Shown: positions 46,728 to 55,316 of the stretch, piece after piece
Position numbering within the stretch: the first letter of the stretch is position 1
Layout: each line of letters starts with the position of its first letter
Source of the DNA: Parabacteroides goldsteinii
GTDB taxonomy: Bacteria > Bacteroidota > Bacteroidia > Bacteroidales > Tannerellaceae
Assembly: GCF_015550595.1 (NCBI RefSeq)
Contig: NZ_JADNBB010000022.1
Coordinates: forward strand, 37,024-101,023
Direction of reading: 5' to 3'
Length of the DNA stretch: 64,000 nt
The notes under the pieces: model-generated
Databases searched by the model: none
What the model was told of the DNA's origin: nothing
What the model saw: the letters and a program-made list of their open reading frames with translations, nothing else
Position numbers and translations under genes: made by a program

Positions 46728-46745
46728 CTATTTAAAAGAGAAATA

Positions 46746-48545
46746 ATGAAAAAAGAATTATATTCCCTGGCAACGATCCTTGCCTGCCTCGTAGCGACCT
46801 CCTGCAACGACAGTTTCATGGACCGTCAACCGCAAACGGAAATCGGCGTGGAAAGTTACTTCAATACGGAGCAGGACCTGAAAATGTACTGCTATAACCT
46901 CTACAATTTCCCCAACTTCAACAATTATACGGCGGATGCCGGCACAGATAACCAGGCTACGACGGACGTGGTGGAAGTAAAGAATATCATGATCTCGACC
47001 AACCCCAATTCGACGACCGTCAGTGCCGACTGGGAATGGGATAAACTGCGCACGATCAACCTTTTCCTCGAAAATTGCGAAAGGGCGGCCGTAGCCGAAG
47101 ATGTACTAGCCCACTATCAGGGGGTTGCCCGCTTCTTCCGTGCCCGTTTCTATATGGACAAAGTGAAACGCTTCTCCGATGTCCCCTGGTACGACAAGAC
47201 ATTGACTACCGCAGATGAAGATTTATACAAGCCGCGCGATTCAAGGGATTTTGTCGTTCAGAAGATATTCGAAGATTATCAGTTTGCCGCCGAACATGTA
47301 AAGACCGGACAGGAGATCGGTGCCGTAGATAGATGGGTTGTCCTCACTTATATGGCGCGTCATGCCTTATATGAGGGTACTTACCGTAAGTATCACAACG
47401 AGCTGAACTTGCAAAGTTCTGCCGACACTTACCTGAAAATGGCTGCCGACGCTACCCTTCAGATCATGAACGAAGGAGGTTTCAGCATCTACACGACAGG
47501 GGATATAGACAACGATTATCACACCTTGTTCGAAAGTTCCGACCTGAGTATCAACCCGGAAATCATTCTGGCGACCTACTTCGACAGGAAGATACAGGGA
47601 AATGGCTTCTGGGCTTTTATGTTCGGTAATTATATCCCCTGTCCGACCAAAGACCTGGTACAGTCGTACCTGATGAAAGACGGTTCTTACTACTCCGCCC
47701 AACCGGGTTACGAGACCAAACAGTTCGTCGAAGAGTTCCAGAACCGTGACCCACGTATGTGGCAGACTCTCGCCTGGCCGGGATGGGAGCTGATCAACAC
47801 GATGACTTATGCACCTGGGGCAGGTATCTATGTGCAGAACCTAAACAAGAACTTCTCGGGTTACCACCAGATCAAAGGCTTTATCAACAATAAGGACGAA
47901 GACTATTACCTGGGCATCGACTATCCGGTACTCCGTTATGCTGAAGTGTTGCTGACCTATGCCGAAGCCCGTGCCGAACTGGGCGAACTGACACAGGACG
48001 ACCTGAACAAAACAATCAACCTGCTCCGTTCACGTGCCGGCCTCCCTGCCATGCAACTGAACCCGACAGCCGATCCGGTCATGCAGAAAGCCTTCCCGAA
48101 TATCTCTTCCACCCTGCAGGAGATACGCCGCGAACGCCGTGTCGAACTGGCCCTCGAAGGTTTCCGCTACGACGACCTGATGCGCTGGAAAGCCGGAAAG
48201 CTATTGGAAAAAGAACCTGAAGGTCTCTACTTCCCCTCTCTAGGCAAGTTCGACCTGACCGGAGACGGCATCGAAGATATTTACCTGATCCCTTCTTCAC
48301 AGGACATCCCTGCCGAAGCGGATAAAGAGAGCAACTCATTAGGCAAAAAGCTAGTCTACTACAAAACCGGAACGATCGACGACACGAACGCGACCGTCTA
48401 CCTGACGGAAGGCACAAAAGGTAATATTCTGACCATCAAAGATATCGGCACGTTTCAGGAACCTAAGTTCTACTACCGTCCCGTCCCCAAACACGAAATG
48501 GAACTGAATCCGGCACTAGCTCCGCAGTTGTTCGGATGGGAATAA
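46746..48545 (+). CDS. SusD/RagB-family nutrient-binding lipoprotein
   Basis: This 599-residue surface lipoprotein is the partner of the SusC 18 bases upstream. The signal ends ATSC with the acylated Cys at about residue 20. SusD hallmarks are GVARFFRARFYMDKVKRFSD, LLTYAEARAELGELTQDDLNKTINLLRSRAG and EIRRERRVELALEGFRYDDLMRWKAGK. The C terminus ends NPALAPQLFGWE in place of the common NPGW form. It is longer than usual for SusD (about 530). The PHP-domain gene follows 56 bases later. Confidence 0.95.
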   Translation: MKKELYSLATILACLVATSCNDSFMDRQPQTEIGVESYFNTEQDLKMYCYNLYNFPNFNNYTADAGTDNQATTDVVEVKNIMISTNPNSTTVSADWEWDKLRTINLFLENCERAAVAEDVLAHYQGVARFFRARFYMDKVKRFSDVPWYDKTLTTADEDLYKPRDSRDFVVQKIFEDYQFAAEHVKTGQEIGAVDRWVVLTYMARHALYEGTYRKYHNELNLQSSADTYLKMAADATLQIMNEGGFSIYTTGDIDNDYHTLFESSDLSINPEIILATYFDRKIQGNGFWAFMFGNYIPCPTKDLVQSYLMKDGSYYSAQPGYETKQFVEEFQNRDPRMWQTLAWPGWELINTMTYAPGAGIYVQNLNKNFSGYHQIKGFINNKDEDYYLGIDYPVLRYAEVLLTYAEARAELGELTQDDLNKTINLLRSRAGLPAMQLNPTADPVMQKAFPNISSTLQEIRRERRVELALEGFRYDDLMRWKAGKLLEKEPEGLYFPSLGKFDLTGDGIEDIYLIPSSQDIPAEADKESNSLGKKLVYYKTGTIDDTNATVYLTEGTKGNILTIKDIGTFQEPKFYYRPVPKHEMELNPALAPQLFGWE

Positions 48546-48548
48546 GGA

Positions 48549-48576
48549 GAATTGAAAATTGAGAATAGAGAATTAT
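48549..48576. repeat. Short array of a 7-base repeat (consensus RAATTGA)
   Basis: GAATTGA, AAATTGA, GAATAGA and GAATTAT follow one another without gaps between susD and the PHP gene. It resembles the 7-base repeat arrays scattered in Bacteroidetes intergenic regions. Confidence 0.55.
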
Positions 48577-48601
48577 TTAATAAGGTAATATAAAATATAA
48601 T

Positions 48602-49726
48602 ATGAAGACAACAAACGTATTGATCGCACTATCATTATTGGCGGCAGGTATATGTGCAAATGCGCAGGAAGCACTGCCCAAACAGATTAAAGCTGGAAAA
48701 GAACGGGTAAAGGCCCGCAAGGAGATTCGCCTGCCGCAGATCGACGGGTACAACCTGTTGAAATGCGACTTCCATATCCACACCATCTTCTCCGACGGTA
48801 TCGTCTGGCCGACCCTGCGGGTGCAGGAAGCCTGGGAGGAAGGTTTGGATGCGATTGCCATCACCGACCATATCGAAGGACAACCGGCACGCCCGGCCAT
48901 CGAAAAAGGTAATCATAATTACTCTTTCGACCTGGCCCGGGAGGAAGCAGCACGCCGGGAAATCATCCTTATCAAAGGGGGTGAAATCACCCGCTCGATG
49001 CCTCCCGGCCATTTGAATGCTTTGTTCGTCAAAGATGTGAATGCTCTCGACCAAAAGGATTATATGAAAGCAATTGAAGAAGCACACAACCAGGGAGCCT
49101 TCATCCAGTGGAATCATCCGGGATGGGGAGTCGACTCTATCCAGTGGCACGAAGTGCACGAGACACTCTACCAAAAAGGTTGGCTGAACGGTATCGAGGT
49201 TTTCAACGAGTTCGAATGGTATCCGGTGGCATTGAACTGGGTGAACGAAAAGAACCTGACCCTGCTTTGTAACACCGACATACACGACGTAATCGAACGT
49301 TTATATGACTTCCGCACCACTGGCCACCGTCCGATGACGCTTGTCCTATCAAAAGACCGCACAACTGAAGGAATCCGTGAAGCGCTCTTCGACCGCCGTA
49401 CTTTGATATGGTTTTACGATACCCTGATGGGAAAAGAGGACCTGCTGCGGAAGTTCTTCCAGGCCTCCATCGAAGTGAAACCGATCCATCACACCACTCC
49501 CGAACGTTCTTACCAGAGCATCGTCAACCACACAGATGTCCCTTTCCTGTTAAAGAAAATCGACAAAAATGCCAATGGCTACCCGGAAACGATCGAAGTA
49601 CCGGCAGGAGAAACGGTCTTGGTTATTCTTCCTAAAAATGAAAGCAGTCAGTCGGTCAGCTATCAGATAGACAATATGATTGTCAGCCCGGAAAAGAAAT
49701 TACAAGTACAGTTATTCGGCAAGTAA
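48602..49726 (+). CDS. Exported PHP-domain phosphoesterase-like protein
   Basis: This 374-residue protein has a signal peptide (residues 1 to about 20, ending CANAQE) and a polymerase-and-histidinol-phosphatase (PHP) domain. Metal-binding motifs are CDFHIHTIFSDG, AIAITDHIEG, KGGEITRSMPPGHLNALFV, FIQWNHPGW and LLCNTDIHD. PHP proteins hydrolyse phosphate esters with two or three metal ions. Export and linkage to susCD suggest removal of phosphate from an imported phosphorylated compound (inference). The C-terminal 80 residues form an extra beta domain. It is the last gene of the operon. Confidence 0.88.
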   Translation: MKTTNVLIALSLLAAGICANAQEALPKQIKAGKERVKARKEIRLPQIDGYNLLKCDFHIHTIFSDGIVWPTLRVQEAWEEGLDAIAITDHIEGQPARPAIEKGNHNYSFDLAREEAARREIILIKGGEITRSMPPGHLNALFVKDVNALDQKDYMKAIEEAHNQGAFIQWNHPGWGVDSIQWHEVHETLYQKGWLNGIEVFNEFEWYPVALNWVNEKNLTLLCNTDIHDVIERLYDFRTTGHRPMTLVLSKDRTTEGIREALFDRRTLIWFYDTLMGKEDLLRKFFQASIEVKPIHHTTPERSYQSIVNHTDVPFLLKKIDKNANGYPETIEVPAGETVLVILPKNESSQSVSYQIDNMIVSPEKKLQVQLFGK

Positions 49727-49743
49727 ATATATACCAACCTTGT

Positions 49744-49771
49744 AGGGGCAGGTTCTAAACCTGCCCTTTTA
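49744..49771 (+). terminator. Hairpin terminator after the PHP gene
   Basis: GGGCAGGTT (49746-49754) pairs with AACCTGCCC (49758-49766) across a 3-base loop, followed by TTTT. Confidence 0.8.
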
Positions 49772-49845
49772 CATTTTCCTGTTCCCACCCCATTCCTCTA
49801 TTCCCACATTACTCCATTATTTCGCCTGTTATCAAAATAAAGCCC

Positions 49846-49854
49846 TATCTTTGC
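49846..49854 (+). promoter_or_regulatory. -7 promoter element of the AspT-type transporter gene
   Basis: TATCTTTGC matches TAnnTTTG, 22 bases upstream of the start. Confidence 0.5.
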
Positions 49855-49876
49855 ATCCTCAACAAATAACACGGAT

Positions 49877-51547
49877 ATGGATTGGTTGCAGGAAGCTTTT
49901 TTTGAGCCGACGATGTTGCAGGCTGTTATCGTAATCTCACTGGTTTCTGCGGTGGGACTGTTTCTGGGAAGACAGAAAATATTCGGTATATCACTGGGTA
50001 TCACCTTTGTTTTCTTTGCCGGAATCATGGCCGGACACTTCGGGATTGTAGTCAATAAGGATATGCTGAACTTTGCACAGAGTTTCGGTTTGATCCTGTT
50101 TGTTTATTCCCTGGGGTTACAGGTCGGCCCGGGTTTTTTCTCTTCACTGAAGAAAGGCGGTGTCGCCATGAATATGATGGGGCTGGGCGTTGTTTTGCTA
50201 GGGTTGATCATGACGCTTGTCCTGCATTGGACCACAGGTGTTTCGCTACCCAATATGGTCGGATTACTCTGTGGGGCTGTAACCAACACGCCGGCATTGG
50301 GAGCTGCCCAACAGGCTTTACTACAGGTGAATCCTGCCGATTATAAAGAAGTGACCGACATGGCACTGGCTTGCGCCGTGGCTTATCCTCTGGGCGTTGT
50401 AGGCGTGATCATGGCTATTATCCTGCTACGGAAAGTATTCGGCAATAAAAATCTACCGGACGAAAAGGAAAAACATAACTCTAAACCCAACATTACCGAA
50501 TTCCATATCAGCAACCCTGCTATCTACGATAAAAGCATCAAGGATATCATGAAGTTGACGGAGAAACATTTTGTCATCTCACGGGTATGGCGCAACGGGA
50601 AAGTCAGTATTCCTACCTCCGATACGATCCTCCACCAGGACGACCACCTCTTGATCATCTCCCAAAAATCAGACACAGAAACGATCAAAGTCCTTTTCGG
50701 AGAAGAAGAAAATGTAGACTGGAACAAAGAAGATATAGACTGGAATGCAATCGACTCGCAACTGATCTCACGCCGTATCGTCGTGACCCGTAACCGAGTG
50801 AACGGCGTAAAGCTCGGATCGCTCCGCCTGCGTAACCTGTATGGTATCAATATCACCCGTGTCAACCGTGCCGGTATCGACCTGATAGCCGATACAAATC
50901 TGCGCTTGCAGATCGGTGACCGCCTGACGATCGTCGGTGAAAAAAATGCGGTTAATAATGTAGGAAAGATACTGGGTGATGAGATCAAACGCCTGGACAA
51001 CCCGAACCTGCTGGCCGTATTTATCGGTATCTCGCTGGGTGTCCTGCTTGGTTCGCTGCCTATTATACTGCCGGGGATGACTACTCCTATTAAACTGGGT
51101 ATTGCCGGTGGCCCGATCATTGTCGGTATCCTGATGGGAGCCTTCGGTCCACGCTTTCATCTGACAACTTATACAACAATGAGTGCCAACCTGATGTTGC
51201 GTCAATTGGGTATCGTGATCTATCTGGCGGGACTGGGAATCGATTCAGGAGCTCATTTTTTCGAAACGGTATTCCGGACGGAAGGTCTGTTATGGATCGG
51301 ACTGGGATTCCTGCTGACCATCGTACCGATACTGATAGTCGGCTTTATCGCCTCCCAATTCCTCAAACTCGATTATGCACATAATGTCGGAATGCTTTGC
51401 GGCAGTATGGCGAATCCTATGGCGCTGACTTATGCCAATACGACAGTGGAAGGCGACGAACCTTCGGTAGCCTACGCTACGGTTTATCCCCTATCCATGT
51501 TTATCAGGGTGATATCGGCACAGTTGATTATTATGCTATTTATGTAG
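49877..51547 (+). CDS. AspT/YidE-family transporter with two RCK_C domains
   Basis: This 556-residue inner-membrane protein belongs to the aspartate:alanine exchanger family (AspT, YidE, YbjL). Two homologous membrane halves are seen: residues about 15-185 with FGLILFVYSLGLQVGPGFF and AVTNTPALGAAQQAL, and about 370-556 with LGIVIYLAGLGIDSGAHFF and MANPMALTYANTTV. Between them lie two RCK_C (TrkA-C) domains (about 210-280 and 290-365), the second with NRAGIDLIADTNLRLQIGDRLTIVG. The substrate may be an amino acid or dicarboxylate; the family has few characterised members. It is a single gene. Confidence 0.88.
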   Translation: MDWLQEAFFEPTMLQAVIVISLVSAVGLFLGRQKIFGISLGITFVFFAGIMAGHFGIVVNKDMLNFAQSFGLILFVYSLGLQVGPGFFSSLKKGGVAMNMMGLGVVLLGLIMTLVLHWTTGVSLPNMVGLLCGAVTNTPALGAAQQALLQVNPADYKEVTDMALACAVAYPLGVVGVIMAIILLRKVFGNKNLPDEKEKHNSKPNITEFHISNPAIYDKSIKDIMKLTEKHFVISRVWRNGKVSIPTSDTILHQDDHLLIISQKSDTETIKVLFGEEENVDWNKEDIDWNAIDSQLISRRIVVTRNRVNGVKLGSLRLRNLYGINITRVNRAGIDLIADTNLRLQIGDRLTIVGEKNAVNNVGKILGDEIKRLDNPNLLAVFIGISLGVLLGSLPIILPGMTTPIKLGIAGGPIIVGILMGAFGPRFHLTTYTTMSANLMLRQLGIVIYLAGLGIDSGAHFFETVFRTEGLLWIGLGFLLTIVPILIVGFIASQFLKLDYAHNVGMLCGSMANPMALTYANTTVEGDEPSVAYATVYPLSMFIRVISAQLIIMLFM

Positions 51548-51549
51548 AT

Positions 51550-51585
51550 AAAAGCATTTCACGCCTGAGACATGAAATGCTTTTA
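51550..51585. terminator. Bidirectional terminator between the transporter and oxidoreductase genes
   Basis: AAAAGCATTTCA (51550-51561) pairs with TGAAATGCTTTT (51573-51584). A T tract is present in both directions. Confidence 0.85.
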
Positions 51586-51588
51586 CCA

Positions 51589-53238
51589 TTATCCCCTTAC
51601 GATCTCTTCTTTCTCCTTATCCCAGTACATCGTACGTCCTTCCAGATAAGCATGGGTTCCCATGTGGGCGGTCATGGCTTCCTGGAATGCGGCATCGATA
51701 TTACAACTGGGTTGCTTGTTCTGGCGGATACATTCCAACCATTCGCGAATATGCAGGTGAGTCGTATCGTAACGTTTACCGCTTACATACGTATAAAGCA
51801 GACCGCGTTGAGCGAAATACAACTCCGTAGGCGACGTGATGGCATCCACCGAGTTTTGCCCCGGCACATAGGTATAGAATGGTTCGTTCGGTTTGATGAT
51901 CCCCTTGTCGATCTTCTCCTTATAGATCTCGGAAGCCGGATCGGCCTTCAGGGTGATCGTATTGGAAAGCTCCATCTGGGCATCGTGTCCCATAATGACT
52001 TTACCACGCGGACGGTTGCTTGCCAGTGTGGCGCTGTACAACATCGTCATATCGCGGTCCGGAAATTCGAAGGTAGTCTGCAACACATCCGGCACGGTAC
52101 GGCCATCCTTGAAGTAATAGACACCACCGGAAGAGGTTGCCGAGTGAGGAATACCGACATCGAATATCTGGTTGATCGCATCATATTCGTGTGTCAACAG
52201 GTCACCGCTCAATCCTGTACTGTAATCCCACCAGCAACGCCAGCGAAAGAAACGTTCCAGGCTGAACTTGTCGCGGGGATCAGGACCGATATACCGTTGC
52301 AGGTTATTAGATGTCATATAGTCGGTATATTCCTTGATACGTTCTTCCGGCCCTTCGAACTGTTTCCAGTCGATCGTTTCGGGGGAAGCACCGTCGATCA
52401 GCGGATATACCCAGGCTCCGTTCGGGTCGTTACGGTTGGTACATACTTCGATCAGGGATACTTTACCGATCAGCCCCTTGTCGATGATCTCTTTGGCACG
52501 GATATAACTGTCGGTCTGACGTCCCTGGTGGCCTAACTGGAATACAATACCTGTTTCTTTCACGACTTCCCGTACCTTATAAGTTTCGGGAACTGTCCAC
52601 GAAAGAGGTTTCTCTACATACACATGCTTGCCGGCTTTAGCCGCTTCCATCGCCATCGTACTATGCCAGTGATCGGGAGTCGCAATGATAACAGCGTCGA
52701 TATCGTCGGCCGCCAACAGTTCCTGATAGGTTCTGTAACGCTTCGGGGCTTTACCAAAAGTACCATTCGATCCTTCGCGGTGGATATTGGAGGCTGCCAG
52801 CACAGCTGCTTCGCCATATACATCAAAGATGTCGCATACACCGGTTACTTCTATATTCAGGTCGTCCTGTTGCAGGAACTGTTCGTAACGCTTGTCCTTA
52901 CTGTCGTTCTTTGCCCCTTCGATCAGTCCGTCGATCCAGGATGGTTCGGCGAAACCGGCGGCACGCATCAACTGCTTACCGCGGATACCGAAACCGATCA
53001 TCCCGATACGTATCTTCTTTCCGTCCGGCTGGGCGGGGATCATATAATGTTCTTTATCGAAACGGAAAGAGCTACCCAGACTTTTCGTTTTTTTGTCGTA
53101 TTGCTGTTTCTTATAGACGCCATAGCCCAATGCTCCCAACACGGGTATGGTAGCCAATGTTTTCAGGGCATTGCGCCGGCCTTCCGATTCGGGGCCTTTG
53201 TTTTCTTTCGGAGTATTATTGTTATTTTCTGTTGCCAT
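51589..53238 (-). CDS. Tat-exported Gfo/Idh/MocA-family oxidoreductase
   Basis: This 549-residue protein is an NAD(P)-dependent oxidoreductase of the Gfo/Idh/MocA type. A Tat-like signal is seen at residues about 18-43 (EGRRNALKTLATIPVLGALG, twin Arg then hydrophobic), so the folded cofactor-loaded protein would be exported by the Tat system encoded at 11494-12549. The Rossmann motif is GMIGFGIRGKQLM; the catalytic Lys is in VYVEKPLSWTVPE and the His in QLGHQGRQ. Longer than the usual 340-450 residues. It follows DoxX by 4 bases. Relatives in Bacteroidetes act on sugars or glycosides; the substrate is unknown. Confidence 0.86.
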   Translation of the reverse strand: MATENNNNTPKENKGPESEGRRNALKTLATIPVLGALGYGVYKKQQYDKKTKSLGSSFRFDKEHYMIPAQPDGKKIRIGMIGFGIRGKQLMRAAGFAEPSWIDGLIEGAKNDSKDKRYEQFLQQDDLNIEVTGVCDIFDVYGEAAVLAASNIHREGSNGTFGKAPKRYRTYQELLAADDIDAVIIATPDHWHSTMAMEAAKAGKHVYVEKPLSWTVPETYKVREVVKETGIVFQLGHQGRQTDSYIRAKEIIDKGLIGKVSLIEVCTNRNDPNGAWVYPLIDGASPETIDWKQFEGPEERIKEYTDYMTSNNLQRYIGPDPRDKFSLERFFRWRCWWDYSTGLSGDLLTHEYDAINQIFDVGIPHSATSSGGVYYFKDGRTVPDVLQTTFEFPDRDMTMLYSATLASNRPRGKVIMGHDAQMELSNTITLKADPASEIYKEKIDKGIIKPNEPFYTYVPGQNSVDAITSPTELYFAQRGLLYTYVSGKRYDTTHLHIREWLECIRQNKQPSCNIDAAFQEAMTAHMGTHAYLEGRTMYWDKEKEEIVRG

Positions 53239-53242
53239 GATA

Positions 53243-53749
53243 TTACATTAGTTTGAGTTTAGACAATAAGGGGATCGCCTTTTTCAGATAACGATCCAGC
53301 CCGATAATATGTGAGGTGGGGAAAGCCAGCAGCACAGCCAGTGCAGCCATCTCGACCAGATTCTTGTCTATCCACAGGTAGGAACCTTCAAACGGCATCA
53401 TATATTGTGCACCGATGAAAGAAGGATGGGAAAGATAATAAAACGCAAGCAATATCATTGCCCCGATAGAAGAGAGTTTGCTGAAAGCACCTGTAATCAG
53501 CCCCAGACCAATCAACAGCAATGCCCATTCGTTCAGCGCATTGACCATGTTCATCATAGCCGGATCGCTAGCCAATCCGGAGAAAAAGTCTGACATAAAA
53601 CCTTTGGAATCCATCAGATAAGGCAATGAAGTCCATTTTGGATTCAGGATCTTCACCAACCCTTCATAGGCAAAATGCCAACCAATAAATAATCGCAGTA
53701 CAACCATCGCGGTCAATTGCGCAGAAGTGTAAGAATCTTTCTGTATCAT
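53243..53749 (-). CDS. DoxX-family membrane protein
   Basis: This 168-residue protein has four membrane segments, and the DoxX hallmark VLRLFIGWHFAYEGLVKILNP near the N terminus, followed by WALLLIGLGLITGAFSKLSS. The start at 53749 is chosen over an upstream TTG frame because a -7 promoter box (53773-53781) covers that stretch. The family supplies quinone-linked or thiosulfate-linked partner proteins in some organisms. The oxidoreductase gene follows after 4 bases, which suggests a functional pair in which DoxX takes the electrons or anchors the enzyme (inference). Confidence 0.85.
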   Translation of the reverse strand: MIQKDSYTSAQLTAMVVLRLFIGWHFAYEGLVKILNPKWTSLPYLMDSKGFMSDFFSGLASDPAMMNMVNALNEWALLLIGLGLITGAFSKLSSIGAMILLAFYYLSHPSFIGAQYMMPFEGSYLWIDKNLVEMAALAVLLAFPTSHIIGLDRYLKKAIPLLSKLKLM

Positions 53750-53772
53750 TTCATGTATTTGATTTAACAGTC

Positions 53773-53781
53773 GCAAATATA
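53773..53781 (-). promoter_or_regulatory. -7 promoter element of the DoxX-oxidoreductase operon
   Basis: The minus strand reads TATATTTGC, 23 bases upstream of the chosen DoxX start. It rules out the longer frame that would begin at a TTG inside the box. Confidence 0.55.
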
Positions 53782-53824
53782 AAAATAAAATCTGTCGATC
53801 GAAGACTTTAGAAAGCTTACGATG

Positions 53825-55012
53825 CTAAAACTTATGGCATTTAACCAATATTTTGTCTCCGTTAACTATGGTAGTAGCAAAAAGGTAAACATCTCCTCCA
53901 TCCGCTATCTTTGTACGTTTACGCAGTTCCTCAACGGATAACGGGAAATTGCGGACAGTGATATTGGCTTGCGGAATCTCTTTGTCCAGCCTCTTACACA
54001 GTTTTCCGGAAAAGGGATAAACTTCTTCTACGACAAAACGCCTACCGGGAAAATCGTCTACCGGTATGTCTGAGGTATAAAGGTGACTACTTACTTGTAG
54101 TTTCTCCAAACCGAAACGAGCTGCCACACTCTTAAAAGCTCCGGCTTTCAATAGGGAAGCATTGGGCTCAAAGAGATATTTTCTTATCAGGCCGGCCAAA
54201 TGTAACTCTTGCCGGCGTTCATCATGCAATGTAAATACAAAAGATTCTTCCCGTCCATTACTATTATAGTTGACGCAATGAATAACGGGTGATTCTACTT
54301 CCGCATTGCGCTCTACAACAAAAAGAAGTTCTTTACATTCGTTCTTTACAGAGAGTATATGTATAGCTGTTGTTCCCGGCAATAAATCCAGCGTCATCTG
54401 AATATCTGCCATCGGAGACAGTTTAGCTATTACTTTGGGAGCATGACGGAACAATTCGGGCAAAAGAGCCGGCAGATCCGGTTCGCAATCCTGTAAGGCA
54501 TAAACACGCTTATTGCCTTCACCACGGCGGGCAGGATCGATATAGAAAATACAGATTTCAGGCACGCGGGAAATCAATTCCGTGCTGTCTCCTTCCACGA
54601 TAGTGATATTATCAGCTCCAAGTACGGAAAAGTTATTGCGTGCTGCCTCACAGTAAGCGGGGAAGCGTTCTATATAGGTGATATGACGGGCTTTGAGGGA
54701 GAGATAATAACTGTCGATTCCCAAACCTCCGGTCAGATCGCACAAGGTATCGCTTTCTTCAACCAACCGTTGTTTATATAAAGCAGTTTGTTCGGACGAA
54801 CATTGTTCCGCCGATATTTTGGAGGGGAACAACAAGGCGTCATTCGTATACCATACAGGTAGCTTGTCTTTGATCTGACGCCGGGAAGCAATCTGTTCGA
54901 CTGCAAAGGGAACATCCACCGAAGGATAACGGGAAGCACTCAGCAGTAACCGTGTCAAATCGTCACCGGCATGTTCTTTTACAAATAACCTGAATTCGTC
55001 TGTCTGTTTCAT
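53825..55012 (-). CDS. Class I SAM-dependent methyltransferase with THUMP-like C-terminal domain
   Basis: This 395-residue cytoplasmic protein is a SAM-dependent methyltransferase. SAM-binding motif I is CDLTGGLGIDSYYLS; IFYIDPARRGEGNKRV contains the DPAR motif seen in RNA/DNA-modifying relatives. The C-terminal about 120 residues (SSHLYTSDIPVDDFPGRRFVVEEVYPFSGKL) look like the THUMP_like domain found in this Bacteroidetes family. The start at 55012 (MKQTDEF) is preferred over one six codons upstream, because the -7 box TATCTTTGC (55016-55024 on the minus strand) covers the longer frame. The target is probably RNA; not certain. Confidence 0.85.
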   Translation of the reverse strand: MKQTDEFRLFVKEHAGDDLTRLLLSASRYPSVDVPFAVEQIASRRQIKDKLPVWYTNDALLFPSKISAEQCSSEQTALYKQRLVEESDTLCDLTGGLGIDSYYLSLKARHITYIERFPAYCEAARNNFSVLGADNITIVEGDSTELISRVPEICIFYIDPARRGEGNKRVYALQDCEPDLPALLPELFRHAPKVIAKLSPMADIQMTLDLLPGTTAIHILSVKNECKELLFVVERNAEVESPVIHCVNYNSNGREESFVFTLHDERRQELHLAGLIRKYLFEPNASLLKAGAFKSVAARFGLEKLQVSSHLYTSDIPVDDFPGRRFVVEEVYPFSGKLCKRLDKEIPQANITVRNFPLSVEELRKRTKIADGGDVYLFATTIVNGDKILVKCHKF

Positions 55013-55015
55013 GCG

Positions 55016-55024
55016 GCAAAGATA
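55016..55024 (-). promoter_or_regulatory. -7 promoter element of the methyltransferase gene
   Basis: The minus strand reads TATCTTTGC, ending 3 bases before the ATG at 55012. Transcription would then start at or next to the ATG, giving a leaderless mRNA. Confidence 0.45.
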
Positions 55025-55080
55025 CAGCATTTATTCAAAACAGGCAGAGATAAAATATTTTCAAAAAAAGTATCAAATCA

Positions 55081-55112
55081 TTTGCAGTTTGTCAGAGAAT
55101 ATCTATATTTGC
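55081..55112 (+). promoter_or_regulatory. Promoter of the trp operon
   Basis: TTTG (55081-55084), 19 bases, then TATATTTGC (55104-55112) matches the Bacteroidetes -33/-7 consensus with ideal spacing. The leader peptide ATG lies 22 bases past the -7 box. Confidence 0.8.
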
Positions 55113-55134
55113 TGCCGTAATAACAAAAACAAAG

Positions 55135-55197
55135 ATGAGAATATTTATAGTAAATACATTTTGGTGGTGGCGCTCTTTACTCCTCAAACGGTCGTAA
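55135..55197 (+). CDS. trpL: trp operon leader peptide
   Basis: This 20-residue peptide reads MRIFIVNTFWWWRSLLLKRS, with three consecutive Trp codons (55162-55170). It lies between the trp promoter and a terminator hairpin (55239-55276), directly before trpB. This is the classic layout of ribosome-mediated attenuation: when charged tRNA-Trp is scarce, the ribosome stalls on the Trp codons and lets an antiterminator form. CGCAGTCCT (55202-55210) can pair, with one mismatch and a bulge, with AGGTCTGTCG of the terminator stem; this pairing is inferred. Confidence 0.85.
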   Translation: MRIFIVNTFWWWRSLLLKRS

Positions 55198-55238
55198 GGA
55201 ACGCAGTCCTGTGTATATACTAGAGAAAGATATCATAG

Positions 55239-55276
55239 AAAGGTCTGTCGCACTTGCGACAGACCTTTTTTCTTTT
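55239..55276 (+). terminator. trp attenuator terminator
   Basis: AAAGGTCTGTCGC (55239-55251) pairs perfectly with GCGACAGACCTTT (55256-55268) across loop ACTT, followed by TTTCTTTT. It stands between the leader peptide and trpB, and ends transcription early when tryptophan is plentiful. Confidence 0.9.
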
Positions 55277-55316
55277 GTAAGCAAACGGAATACAACTAAA
55301 ATAAAATAGCAAAAAG

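Noticed and set aside
51397..52536. Long plus-strand frame across the transporter end and opposite the oxidoreductase
   Set aside because: It overlaps two clear genes and a terminator, and has no domain features.
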